DNA from: an uncultured Erysipelotrichaceae bacterium
GTDB lineage: Bacteria; Bacillota_I; Bacilli_A; Erysipelotrichales; Erysipelotrichaceae
Assembly: GCA_944325295.1 (NCBI GenBank)
Contig: CALUZL010000119.1
Location: 1-23,607, forward strand
DNA length: 23,607 nt
Direction of reading: 5' to 3'
The notes beneath the pieces were generated by a model. The model did no database searches, was not told the DNA's origin, and saw nothing but the letters and a program-made list of their open reading frames with translations. A program made the translations under genes and the position numbers. Positions 1 to 8,848 of the stretch are shown piece by piece; position 1 is the first letter of the stretch, and each line of letters begins with the position of its first letter.

Positions 1-2
1 AA

Positions 3-113
3 ATCGAAATCCATTATAGCTTTGTCGGACAGGTTGATACCGAGCAGGAGCCGACGCAAGTTGTCAACCATGACCGCCGCAACATGGTAGATGTAAAAAG
101 TATCGCTATCTAA
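3..113 (+). CDS. C-terminal tail of an unidentified protein (possibly a serine recombinase)
   Basis: An open frame enters from the left edge and ends at a TAA at 111-113, giving about 36 residues that begin IEIHYSFVGQVD. The IEIHYxFVG pattern resembles the tail of large serine recombinases with a DUF4368 C-terminus, common in mobile elements of Firmicutes. That is recognition by eye from a short tail and may be wrong. The frame is the same as that of the restriction-enzyme remnant that follows, with only the TAA and six codons between them, so the junction may be a deletion or insertion scar. If the recombinase reading is right, the window starts inside a mobile element. Confidence 0.35.
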   Translation: MEIHYSFVGQVDTEQEPTQVVNHDRRNMVDVKSIAI

Positions 114-131
114 CCCCAGCAAAAGTCAGAG

Positions 132-863
132 ATGAGTGAACGTGAAGTGGAGAGTGGTGAATCTTTTGCTGCCGAAAGGTCGAGAACACAAACACTAAAA
201 CGTGCCGAAACAAGTAGCGTTAAGTATGATTTAATTGGAAAAGTTACCGAAGGCACTACTCTGACTAGGAAGACTGTTTCTAAGATATTGCAGGGCATAA
301 AAGAAGAAAAACTTTATATGTTTAGAAATAATCCTGAAGAGTTTATTTCTAAGGTGATAAGGCTAATTAACGAGCAAAAATCGACGACGATCGTAGAACA
401 TATTTCATATGGCATCGTCGATGGTGAGTATGATAGTACTATTTTTACCGCAGAAAAGAAAGTCCAAAATTTTGATAAAGTATTCTTGGCTAAAAAAGCT
501 ATTCAAGATTATGTATTTATCGATGGTTCGGCTAAAGAGAGTGTAGAAAGGAGATTTGCGGAAGACTTGGATGCAGCAGAAGAAGTTTGCGTTTATGCGA
601 AACTCCCTAGAACATTCTATATACCAACACCAGTTGGTAACTATTCTCCAGACTGGGCCATTGCCTTTTATGAAGGTGCAGTAAAACATATATTCTTTAT
701 CTCTGAAACTAAAGGTACGATGGAGAGTCTTGAATTACGACCGATTGAGCAAGCAAAGATATCTTGTGCAAAGAAATTATTCAATGAGATGTCTACAAGT
801 AAAGTTAAATATTATGATGTTGATAGTTATCAGAGCTTGCTTGAAGTAATGAAATATTTGTAA
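132..863 (+). pseudogene. res: C-terminal nuclease end of a type III restriction enzyme (Res), helicase part missing
   Basis: The 243-residue frame matches only the end of Res subunits, which are normally about 900-1000 residues. The linker with KVTEGTTLTRKTV and NPEEFISKVIRLINEQK leads into the PD-(D/E)xK endonuclease domain. Its core is visible as SPDWA (Asp174) followed by SETKG (Glu192, Lys194), then LRPIEQAKISCAKKLF. In the family this domain cuts DNA when Res is bound to the Mod methyltransferase. The SF2 helicase motor is absent and no mod gene lies in the window, so the fragment should not work as a restriction enzyme. The ATG at 132 has no convincing ribosome binding site and is probably an internal Met of the old gene. 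Expression of a stand-alone nuclease domain is possible but unproven. Confidence 0.8.
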
Positions 864-909
864 TGACTGTGTTTGTGTTGTCGTTATTGATTAAGCGAGA
901 TTAAGTTAT

Positions 910-1676
910 ATGATTAAAGAACTAGACTATTTCATCAATTCATTAGATGTAGAAGATTCAATGCACGATCGTATGTTTGATAATGGATATTTTGATTTAT
1001 TAACATCTAAAATTAGATATGAAGACTATCGAAAGGAATTGAATAGAGTATATTGGCTGTCTGTTGTGATATACAGATTGACATTTACTAAGTATATGAA
1101 AAGTATCAAACCAGGAAAATCGATAAAATTATCAACAGATGATTTAATTGTTTATGCTCCATTCTTATTACTTTCTAGCGAATTATGCAAGTTATTGAAA
1201 AACAAGTATTTATATACCACTTTAATATCTACAATAGCAAGGCAAATAATAGAACAAATGTGTATTATTAAAGAAATAGAAGCTGAAAAGATCAACGATG
1301 TCACAATTTTTGAAGCGATGATTCAATCTTATAATAATCACGTTGGTGGTAAAGTGTTTGATAATAATGATTTGAATAATAGAAATAAAGGCATTTTAAA
1401 AGTGTTTAATAGGGACGCATCTTACGGAAAACTGGCGAAAAATATGGCTATTCGTTCATGTATAATTTATATTCTGGAGATATGCATCAGATTAGTAAAA
1501 TTGACAAACTAATTCCACAAGGCAATAAAACATATAATGGGTATAATGATATTTATGTGAAGTGTTTTTTGTCATTGATAAAAGAAGCGTTGTTATTTAT
1601 TAACCAAAAATGCAACGAATTATCTAAAGAGGATATTCTAAAGATACAATCTGTTGAGTATGTTGAATTATGTTGA
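910..1676 (+). pseudogene. Frameshifted DUF5677/HEPN-like helical protein
   Basis: Two overlapping frames appear to be one gene. The first (910-1512, 200 residues) is mostly helical and contains TLISTIARQIIEQMCIIKEI. It then runs into an implausible tail after the codons near 1456. The second frame (in use from about 1455 to 1676) supplies FMYNLYSGDMHQISKID, which fits what should follow. The pair R-x-IIE near the middle and YNLYSGDMH near the end is the pattern I associate with DUF5677-type, HEPN-like proteins, often found near defence genes. Losing one base around 1453-1458 explains the break. The ribosome binding site before 910 is weak. If the second part were a separate gene, its ATG would be at 1458, without a Shine-Dalgarno. 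The family call is tentative; the frameshift is better supported. Confidence 0.5.
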
Positions 1677-1740
1677 AGATATCGCTGTTTTATAATTAGG
1701 AATTCATTCAAAATATGAAGTGTTTGGAGAGATATAGCAT

Positions 1741-2664
1741 ATGAATTTAGGAAAACTGAAAGAAATCAAAGATCTAAGAAAAGTATGGCTGCATGAAGCT
1801 TTGGATTTTACTCCATGGCTTGCGGAAGAGGATAATCTTTCGCTATTATCAGAGGCTATTGGGCTAGATATCACTGTTGATGAGACTGAATCTTCTGTTG
1901 GCGATTTTAATGTTGATATCTATGCAACGGAGACCGGTACCGATAGAAGAATCATCATTGAGAATCAACTAGAAGATACTAATCACGATCATTTAGGAAA
2001 ATTGATAACTTATGCTTCTGGTAAAGATGCTGAAATAGTTATTTGGGTAGTGAAAAGAGCAAGAGAAGAACACAGATCAGCAATAGAATGGTTAAACAAT
2101 CATACTGATGAGAATATTGCTTTCCTTTTGATTGAGATTAAGCTTTATCAAATAGGCGACTCAGATATCGCAGTTAAATTTGAAGTAGTTGAAAAACCTA
2201 ATGACTGGACAAAAGAGATAAAGAGAATCACAAATAATTATCCAATCTTACAAGCCAGGTATGAGTATTGGTCATCCTTTAATGATTATGCATTCCAAGA
2301 TAAAGCCTTTTCAAGAGAATTCAATAAAAGAAAACCATCGACTGATCATTAGATGAATTTAAGTATCGGTTCTTCTGAATGTCATATATCTATATCTCAA
2401 ATCAGAAAATATGGACACGTAGTTGTGGAGCTATACATCACTGATGATAAAGAGCTATATCATAAACTCTATTCAAATAAAGAAACAATAGAAAATGAAT
2501 TAGGCTTTGAACTTGAGTGGAATGAGTTGCCAGAGAGAACAGCAAGTAGGATACTAACATATAAAGATGTTGATTTTGATAACGTCAATGATTGGAATAA
2601 TCAATTTGAGTGGATAATGGATAGAGCGACCAAAATGAAAAATGCACTTAAGAAATATATATAG
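1741..2664 (+). pseudogene. DUF4268 nuclease-like protein split by one in-frame TAG
   Basis: The first part (1741-2352, 203 residues) has a PD-(D/E)xK-like core: VGDFNVDIYA (Asp59), IIIENQLEDTNHDHLGKL (Glu74, Gln76), then IWVVKR and EHRSAIEWLN. The second part (from 2353, 103 residues) is the DUF4268 C-terminal domain, beginning MNLSIGSSECHISIS. Both are in one frame, separated only by TAG at 2350-2352. TGG (Trp) would restore KPSTDHWMNLSIG, so a single G-to-A change explains the split. The joined protein of about 307 residues is the usual family length. A GGAG sequence lies about 10 nt before the ATG at 1741. The SIR2 gene starts 27 bp downstream, suggesting a shared transcript. The family is uncharacterised but occurs near restriction and defence genes. 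The halves could still be made separately, since the second has an ATG right after the stop. Confidence 0.75.
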
Positions 2665-2691
2665 TTATGAAGAAAGTGAACGTTAGCGAAA

Positions 2692-5600
2692 ATGCCTAGA
2701 GACGATAGAATGATTAGAATAGATCAAATTGTTTTCCCATGCGAATTAGTAGAGTTGATTGATAAAGGTGAGCTCGTAGTTTTTGTTGGGTCTGGTGTTT
2801 CTATGGACGAACCTACAAATTTGCCGAATTTTGACGGACTAATTGAAAAAATAGAAAACTGTTATCATAAGGAAAAATCAAAATATGAAGCTCCTGAAGT
2901 TTTCTTTGGATCTCTTAAATCTGAAGGTTATAAGATAAATGAAAAAGTTGCTGAAATAATTAGCGGGGCAACTAAACCAAATAAATGCCATAAATCTATC
3001 ATTAATCTCTTTAAAAAAGCAAATGATATAAGAATAGTGACAACTAACTATGATAAGATGCTTGAAGTAGCGGCTAAGGAATTTAATATAGAAACCACAG
3101 TTTATAGTGCTCCAACATTACCTCTTGGCAACGATTTTAGAGGCATAGTTCATTTGCACGGATCGATTGATGAGCCGAAGTACATGGTTGTTACTGACGA
3201 TGATTTTGGTCGAGCCTATTTGTCCGATGCATATAGTGCAAGATTTTTGGTTTCATTATTTAATAGCTTTGATGTTTTATTTATCGGTTACAGTTGCAAA
3301 GATGTTACCTTTAATTATTTAGCAAAAGCAATGTCTAGGGACAACAAACACAAAAAATATGCTTTAACATCTGATGATAATAATTGGAAATCTTTAGGAA
3401 TAGAAACGATAAGCATTTATCAAAATGATTTTGACAAAATGTACAAAGAGCTTAACAATTTGGCAGAAAAGATCAAAAAGGATCTTTTTGACTGGAAACA
3501 ACATTTTACTGAATTTAAAGTTACTCTTCCAAATGATGTAGTATTTGATGGTGACATAGATTTTTGCCTCAAAAATAACGAAAGAGCAAGAATAATGTCA
3601 AACATTGTAACTGGAAATGAGTGGCTAGTTAAACTGTCCGAAAAAGGAGTTTTTGATAATTTATTTAGCGATAATGATCTGACTGAATTTGACGAAATTT
3701 GGGCAGAATGGTTAGTAGATAATTGTCTAGATAATAGTCGAAAAGAATTTGAGACTCTTTATCTTGACCATAATTATCAAATCAATAGAAAATTGATCCA
3801 ATTAATATTTAATAAAATAGTAAGGGGTTGCGAGGACATCAATAAAGAAACTTTTGATATGGTTCTAACATATTTTGGAGAATATGTTTCGCAAGAACAT
3901 GTTATTTATGTTTTGTTAAACCATTTTATTAATAAGGGGTATAATCAACTGACTTTCCGGATTTTTGTGTTTTTGTTTAAACATAAAATCGCGCCAGAAA
4001 GAATGCTTTTCGATGAAACTAAATTTTCATATAAGTGTAGTTTTTGCTCCAATTCTTCGACAGCTTGGAACTTATGGGAAAAATCAAAAGAAACTATTGT
4101 TAATAATTTTTCGTATGATGTTCCTAGACTTATATATAGTCTGATAATAGACATATGTGATGAGTATAAAATGCTCTGTGGATCTCGTGATTTATTCGAT
4201 ATGATATATTCAAATCTTGAAGACAGAAACGGATTTTGTGGAGACAACCATTTCGCTTTGATGAGCGAGATTTTTTGCGAATGCATTGATCGCCTAGAAC
4301 GCGATGATAAACCCAGTGCCCAGAGTTATTTATTGACAGGACTAAAAAGCGATATCGAATTTATTAATAAAATAGCTATAAAAGCATTAAGACGAGCAAG
4401 ATCTTTTACATCCGACGAGAAATTTCAATTAATTATCGATAATATTGATATTTTTTCTTCAGCAATAAAACAAGAATTCTTTTTATTCTTAAAGGATACG
4501 TTTAGCGAACTAGATAGAAATAGCAGAGAACGGTTAATAAAGAAGATTCAGAAAGAATTTAAAAACGATAAATCTGGCAAATATGAAATATATAACATAT
4601 GTGTATGGATAAATACTGAGTGTGGAGGAGATGAAGAAACACAAGAAATTGAACAAAAAATGAAAGATGATTTTGGTTTTGAACCTAGAAAGCATCCAGA
4701 ATTGGATGTTGAGATCGGAAAAGTTTCGTACAATATTGAAGAATGTGGATATAAAGAAGAAGATATTTTATCTCTGAATACGCAACAATTAATAAATTTA
4801 ATGTTAAACATTGACGGCAATAAGAAGATGTCTTTTAAAGAACTAATAGCTAAGTGTACGAGCGTTCATTTTAATTGGGCATATGAAAGAATAAATGAAT
4901 TCTATAGTATTTCAACTAGTAACAGTGTTATGTGGGGATGTATATATAGAGGTTTGGAAAAATCTAATTATAAATCGCAAGAAATTATCGCTTTTGTTAA
5001 AAACTTTAATAATAATATTGACAAAATAGAAGATCTCTTTTCTTTATCTCACTATATATACGAAGTAGTTAAAGATGGCAAAAATAGAGTATTAATTAAA
5101 AAGAATGATGATGTGTTTATCACTATACTTAAAAGTATAATTCTTAACAGAAAAGAAGATCGTATTTTTATGAACGATTTATCGCAGTCTTCATTTAACA
5201 CTATACTAGGAACATCTTTGTTAACATTCATCAGGATTCTTTGGTTAAATAACAATAATGTCATTGAAGATAAATATTACAGTTTTTTGAGCGAAATTGA
5301 TAGTATGCTTAAGGGCAAGAAAGAAAAATCATTATTTACTTTCATAATTGGTGGACATTTAAATTTATTTATATTAAAAGATAGTGAATGGTATATGGAC
5401 AAATTCGCTGATTGTATTTGTGGAAATAATACTCTCTACGATAGCATCTGGGGAGGTATATTTGCTTTTTCGCGAACATTGTATGTAAATGCAATTGATA
5501 AATTGGTTCCGATTTATGAAAAGTCTATAACCAAATTTAATACTCTTTGCCCTTCGGTTAGACGTTCATATATTAAACTATACTCACATTTAATGTTCTA

Positions 5601-6123
5601 TTGTTCGGATGATCAAAGAAATTTATTAATAAATAAGTATTATGAGTTTTCTAGTGACGATAATATATATTTGTTGATTGATTCGATGGTAGATATATTG
5701 GATAATTTGGACAGTGACAAAATAAAGAATCATTGGAATACATGGCTAAAGAATCTCATCAAAGTTCAAAATGAGAAAGAAGATTTGCAATTAAATAGCA
5801 GAATAAAGAAAGCTATTATTGATTTATCATTAAAATTAGATGATAATTTCAATGAATGTGTAGATTTTATAGTTGACAACAGCAATGCACCTACAGAAGT
5901 TAGCGATATGTATTTTTATGACTTGAGTAAGAAACAATTAGATCAAAAATATCCTGAATCGGTATGTAGATTATTAACTTATATACTTGAACACGGAACA
6001 AAAATAAATTTTCAAGAACCTAGTATCGAAAAGATATACAAATCAGTCAAAGATCTTATAAGCAATGATGATTTACGCAGTTTGAATAATGCCATGCTAA
6101 AAAGAAATCTCAAAATCGATTAG
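2692..6123 (+). CDS. Large SIR2-domain protein, candidate anti-phage NADase
   Basis: This 1143-residue protein has an N-terminal SIR2-like domain (about residues 20-260) and a long, mostly helical C-terminal region of about 880 residues. Sirtuin-type NAD-binding motifs are clear: FVGSGVS (33-37 core), TTNYD (117-121, Asn119), HLHGS (154-158, likely catalytic His157) and FIGYSCKD (198-204). There are no membrane segments. In characterised defence sirtuins (DSR1, DSR2, Thoeris ThsA) such a domain destroys NAD+ on phage infection, and a large C-terminal part senses the phage. The C-terminus may belong to the SIR2-DUF4020 group, which I cannot confirm. ATG at 2692 has no good Shine-Dalgarno; ATG at 2710 is the alternative start. 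The gene follows the DUF4268 gene closely and is very AT-rich, consistent with horizontal transfer. Unlike its neighbours it is fully open. Confidence 0.85.
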   Translation: MPRDDRMIRIDQIVFPCELVELIDKGELVVFVGSGVSMDEPTNLPNFDGLIEKIENCYHKEKSKYEAPEVFFGSLKSEGYKINEKVAEIISGATKPNKCHKSIINLFKKANDIRIVTTNYDKMLEVAAKEFNIETTVYSAPTLPLGNDFRGIVHLHGSIDEPKYMVVTDDDFGRAYLSDAYSARFLVSLFNSFDVLFIGYSCKDVTFNYLAKAMSRDNKHKKYALTSDDNNWKSLGIETISIYQNDFDKMYKELNNLAEKIKKDLFDWKQHFTEFKVTLPNDVVFDGDIDFCLKNNERARIMSNIVTGNEWLVKLSEKGVFDNLFSDNDLTEFDEIWAEWLVDNCLDNSRKEFETLYLDHNYQINRKLIQLIFNKIVRGCEDINKETFDMVLTYFGEYVSQEHVIYVLLNHFINKGYNQLTFRIFVFLFKHKIAPERMLFDETKFSYKCSFCSNSSTAWNLWEKSKETIVNNFSYDVPRLIYSLIIDICDEYKMLCGSRDLFDMIYSNLEDRNGFCGDNHFALMSEIFCECIDRLERDDKPSAQSYLLTGLKSDIEFINKIAIKALRRARSFTSDEKFQLIIDNIDIFSSAIKQEFFLFLKDTFSELDRNSRERLIKKIQKEFKNDKSGKYEIYNICVWINTECGGDEETQEIEQKMKDDFGFEPRKHPELDVEIGKVSYNIEECGYKEEDILSLNTQQLINLMLNIDGNKKMSFKELIAKCTSVHFNWAYERINEFYSISTSNSVMWGCIYRGLEKSNYKSQEIIAFVKNFNNNIDKIEDLFSLSHYIYEVVKDGKNRVLIKKNDDVFITILKSIILNRKEDRIFMNDLSQSSFNTILGTSLLTFIRILWLNNNNVIEDKYYSFLSEIDSMLKGKKEKSLFTFIIGGHLNLFILKDSEWYMDKFADCICGNNTLYDSIWGGIFAFSRTLYVNAIDKLVPIYEKSITKFNTLCPSVRRSYIKLYSHLMFYCSDDQRNLLINKYYEFSSDDNIYLLIDSMVDILDNLDSDKIKNHWNTWLKNLIKVQNEKEDLQLNSRIKKAIIDLSLKLDDNFNECVDFIVDNSNAPTEVSDMYFYDLSKKQLDQKYPESVCRLLTYILEHGTKINFQEPSIEKIYKSVKDLISNDDLRSLNNAMLKRNLKID

Positions 6124-6277
6124 TACAGAATTTCCACTCATCTCAATTGAAGTGAAGATTTCTGACGAAAAACTGACGAAAAAAGCTTTGGTAAACCTGT
6201 ATAATGCGTATGTATACGTAGAATAAGCCTATGTAAGGCTATAGAAACAAGTGTTATATACACTATTTATGGCTTGA
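6124..6277. other. Short intergenic stretch with small repeats
   Basis: Between the SIR2 gene and the COG2865 remnant there is no convincing gene. A direct repeat CTGACGAAAAA occurs twice around 6161-6183. A TATAAT at about 6199 is followed by a near-palindrome with arms CGTAT and ATACG, but I found no matching -35 box. AGCCT/AGGCT forms a small inverted repeat near 6227-6242. No terminator with a clear T-run was seen after the SIR2 gene. Confidence 0.35.
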
Positions 6278-7213
6278 ATTATCGATACTGAATCATTCAA
6301 TACTTATCTATCAAGAGCTAAATCAGTAGGTAGGATCGAATTTGATTCTGATAATCCTCAGGTAGTTATCGACAAACTAGATCTATTTGCCAAAGATGGT
6401 ATTCACCTATTGAATGCTGGAGCAGCACTATTTTGTAGTTGTTAAACAAACGATGTCCAAATGGCTAAGTTTGCGACTAATACGAAAACGACCTTTACCT
6501 ATATTCGTGGAGAAGATAAGGGTTCGATAATAAAACTAAGTAAAGTTTGCCAGCAATATATCATCGATGCGATCGATTGGAAAGCCGATATAGTTGGTCT
6601 AAATAGAGTGGAGACACCAGAGATACCACTAGAAGCCATAAGGGAAGCGGTAATCGATTCCTATGGACATCGACTATATAATAACGGTCAATGCAATGAG
6701 ATCGATGTCTTTAAGGACAGGATAGAGATCCATACAACTGGTGGCTTTCCTAAAGGCCATAGCCCTGAAGAGTTTTTAGATGGTACTAAGAAAGCGATCA
6801 GAAGAAACAAACTAATAACTGGCGTTCTTTACTATTCAAAAGATATGGAGACATTTGCTACAGGTCTAAAGCGCATAAAGGATCTATGTGATGATGCAGG
6901 ATGCAAAGTAGAGTTCAAAGTGGAGAAAGATAATTTTGTAGTAGCCTTCTATAGAAACCTTAGAGATACATGGGCGGAAGAAGCTGATTCCAAAACTTCA
7001 AAATCTCAAAATGAAGTTTTGGAAGATCAAATAATCCAATTGCTGAATCAAGACAAGAAAATAAGTCAAAGAGAACTTGTGTTAAAACTCGACAAATCAC
7101 TATCGTCTATCCAACGTGCGATAAAAAATCTTACTAAACAGGGAAAGATAAAACGTGAAGGTGGTAAACATTTCTGTTTTTGGAAAGTGCTAAATAATAA
7201 AGGATCTGATTGA
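6278..7213 (+). pseudogene. COG2865-type (Schlafen/AlbA_2) ATP-binding regulator, N-terminus lost, in-frame stop
   Basis: The reading frame after TGA (6275-6277) gives FNTYLSRAKSVGRIEFD and LLNAGAALFC. It then meets TAA at 6443-6445 and continues in the same frame as TNDVQMAKFATN through residue 250 of the following open frame. The later part has ETPEIPLEAIREAVIDSYGHRLY, IDVFKDRIEI, RRNKLITGVL and RIKDLCDDAGC. These fit the GHKL-like ATP-binding domain (HATPase_c_4) of this family. Near the end QRELVLKLDKSLSSIQRAIKNL is a winged helix. The N-terminal AlbA_2 domain (about 150 residues) is missing. These are usually putative transcription regulators of about 450-500 residues. The piece starting at ATG 6461 could be translated alone but would lack the domain that defines the family. 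Confidence 0.7.
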
Positions 7214-7350
7214 TGGAGGGCAATAATTATGATGAGAGAAAAGTTATCTTTTACGACAGAAAAGTTATCTTTGATGACGCTAAAGTTATCTATGGCGGCG
7301 AAAAGTTATCTTTCGAAGCGGGTTTGATAGTTTTTCCAAAGGCCTTATAA
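7213..7350 (+). repeat. 21-bp tandem repeat, four copies of AAAGTTATCT, readable as a 45-codon frame
   Basis: AAAGTTATCT occurs at 7240, 7261, 7282 and 7302, so the spacing is 21, 21 and 20 bp. A frame from ATG 7213, overlapping the TGA of the previous gene, runs to TAA at 7348-7350. It reads the first three copies as a seven-residue repeat of the type RKVIF-YD; one lost base puts the fourth copy in another frame. Such arrays of about 20 bp occur at the ends of IS21-family elements, but no istA or istB remnant was seen beside it. It could also be a repetitive small protein. Nothing recognisable lies in 7351-7510. Confidence 0.6.
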
Positions 7351-7510
7351 AATTCACATAATTTTGGCTGGAATTAACATAGTGAAGAAATAAAAGAAGA
7401 GATGATAATGATGCGATTAATCGAACACAACGTCCTAATGTGGCACAGCCGAGGAGGCAATGGGGTTATAAAGACGGATTAAAGATGATCAAAGCGTTGA
7501 AAAACACCGA
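7351..7510. other. Intergenic stretch without recognisable gene
   Basis: This AT-rich stretch before the promoter of the forward ATPase gene has no start codon with a ribosome binding site followed by a plausible protein. A short open run on the + strand (about 7399-7537) rich in Arg, Asn and Lys (with QPRRQWGYKDGLKMIK) may be a leftover of a gene but matches nothing I know. Confidence 0.3.
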
Positions 7511-7539
7511 TCGACATTTAATAAAATATCGGCTATAAT
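7511..7539 (+). promoter_or_regulatory. Sigma-A-type promoter for the forward DUF4143 ATPase
   Basis: TCGACA at 7511-7516 (one mismatch to TTGACA), a 17-bp spacer and a perfect TATAAT at 7534-7539. The start codon is 37 bp downstream, preceded by GTGAGG as ribosome binding site. Confidence 0.6.
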
Positions 7540-7576
7540 AAGATTACATCGTTAATTAGCCGAAAGTGAGGATATT

Positions 7577-8791
7577 ATGTACATTAAAAGACATATTGAG
7601 TCTATAGTTAGAGATTGTTTAAAACAATTCCCTGTGCTGCTGGTAACGGGCCCTAGGCAAGTTGGAAAAACAACACTGTTGCAGAATGTGTGCGATAACT
7701 TTGAATATGTAACATTTGATGATCCTTTGGTATTAAGAGAAGCAGTTGAAGAAACCAGTCTATTCTTAAAGAACAATGAACCTCCTTTACTTATCGATGA
7801 AGTACAATACGCCCCAGAGATCTTTAGATATTTAAAGATGTACGTCGATAAAAACAAAGCAAAGGGAACTTTTGCCTTGACTGGTTCACAAGCTTTTGAA
7901 CTTATGAAAAATGTAAGCGAAACATTGGCTGGAAGAATGGCAATAGTTGAATTAAAAGGCTTGTCATTAAGAGAAATTCATAATATAGATTTTTACAAGC
8001 CTTTTATACCTAATGAAGAATATATAGAAGAAAGAAAAAAATATCTATCAGATTATAATGATCTTTGGAAAACGATCCACCGAGGTTCGATGCCTGAGCT
8101 TCAGGATAAGACTATAAGTTGGGATAGATATTATTCATCTTATGTAAAAACATATATTGAAAAAGATGTGCGGCAGATCATCAATATTTCTGACGAGCTC
8201 AAATTCATCAAATTTCTAACGTCTTTAGCTGTTCGATGTGGCGAATTATTGAATGTGAATGCGATCGCTAGTGAAGTTGAAGTAAGTGCAGACACGATCA
8301 AAAGATGGTTATCTATCTTGCAGACATCTGGTATCATTTATCTACTTGAGCCATATCATAACAACGTTTTGAAAAGAGTTGTCAAAACACCAAAAGTCTA
8401 TTTCTATGATTCAGGTTTGGTTTGTTACTTAGCGAGGTGGACTTCTTTTGATACTGCTAGAACTGGTGCGCAAGCAGGAAGCATCTATGAGAATTTCATC
8501 GTATCTGAAATACTGAAAAGTCATTTAAACGCTGGAAAAACGATCTCATCTATCTACTTTTATCGAGATCGTGATCAAAGAGAAATAGATGTTGTGATCG
8601 AGGAAGATGGAAAGCTATATCCTATTGAAGTAAAAATGACGGCTAATCCAACAAGAGCCATGGGCAGGAGTTTTTCTGCATTGGATGATATACCTGGCAA
8701 AACAAGACAACCAGGCATCATACTTTGCCAATATGATAAAAAGCTATATCTAAAAGAAGATATGATCGCTCTTCCGATAAGCTATATATAA
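7577..8791 (+). CDS. AAA ATPase with C-terminal DUF4143 domain
   Basis: This 404-residue protein has a Walker A motif GPRQVGKTT (25-33), Walker B LLIDEVQ (71-77) and a sensor-like ALTGSQAF, followed by a winged-helix-like middle region. The C-terminal DUF4143 part contains REIDVVIEEDGKLYPIEVK. Its Asp338, Glu351 and Lys353 form a PD-(D/E)xK-like signature. Full length is typical for the family, which is abundant in host-associated bacteria, often in several copies, and has no established function; nuclease and toxin-antitoxin-like roles have been suggested. It has its own promoter and the ribosome binding site GTGAGG five bases before the ATG. It is not closely similar to the two reverse ATPases in this window and keeps the intact E-x-K that they lack. 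Confidence 0.88.
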   Translation: MYIKRHIESIVRDCLKQFPVLLVTGPRQVGKTTLLQNVCDNFEYVTFDDPLVLREAVEETSLFLKNNEPPLLIDEVQYAPEIFRYLKMYVDKNKAKGTFALTGSQAFELMKNVSETLAGRMAIVELKGLSLREIHNIDFYKPFIPNEEYIEERKKYLSDYNDLWKTIHRGSMPELQDKTISWDRYYSSYVKTYIEKDVRQIINISDELKFIKFLTSLAVRCGELLNVNAIASEVEVSADTIKRWLSILQTSGIIYLLEPYHNNVLKRVVKTPKVYFYDSGLVCYLARWTSFDTARTGAQAGSIYENFIVSEILKSHLNAGKTISSIYFYRDRDQREIDVVIEEDGKLYPIEVKMTANPTRAMGRSFSALDDIPGKTRQPGIILCQYDKKLYLKEDMIALPISYI

Positions 8792-8848
8792 GCTATGTTT
8801 CAATTATATAAAGATGACAAAAGATGTTGTTAGGAGGATGGTGGTGAA

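Noticed and set aside
2350..2352. Stop-codon reassignment or recoding as an explanation for in-frame TAG/TAA/TGA
   Set aside because: TAG, TAA and TGA all end intact genes in the window and no selenocysteine or pyrrolysine context is visible; ordinary gene decay explains the stops better.
3945..5264. Reverse-strand frames inside the SIR2 gene
   Set aside because: Low-complexity shadows rich in Ser, Leu and Ile, without ribosome binding sites, opposite a long coherent gene.
7213..7350. 21-bp repeats as a CRISPR array
   Set aside because: The conserved core is only about 10 bp, the period is 20-21 bp and there are no spacers of CRISPR size or cas genes.
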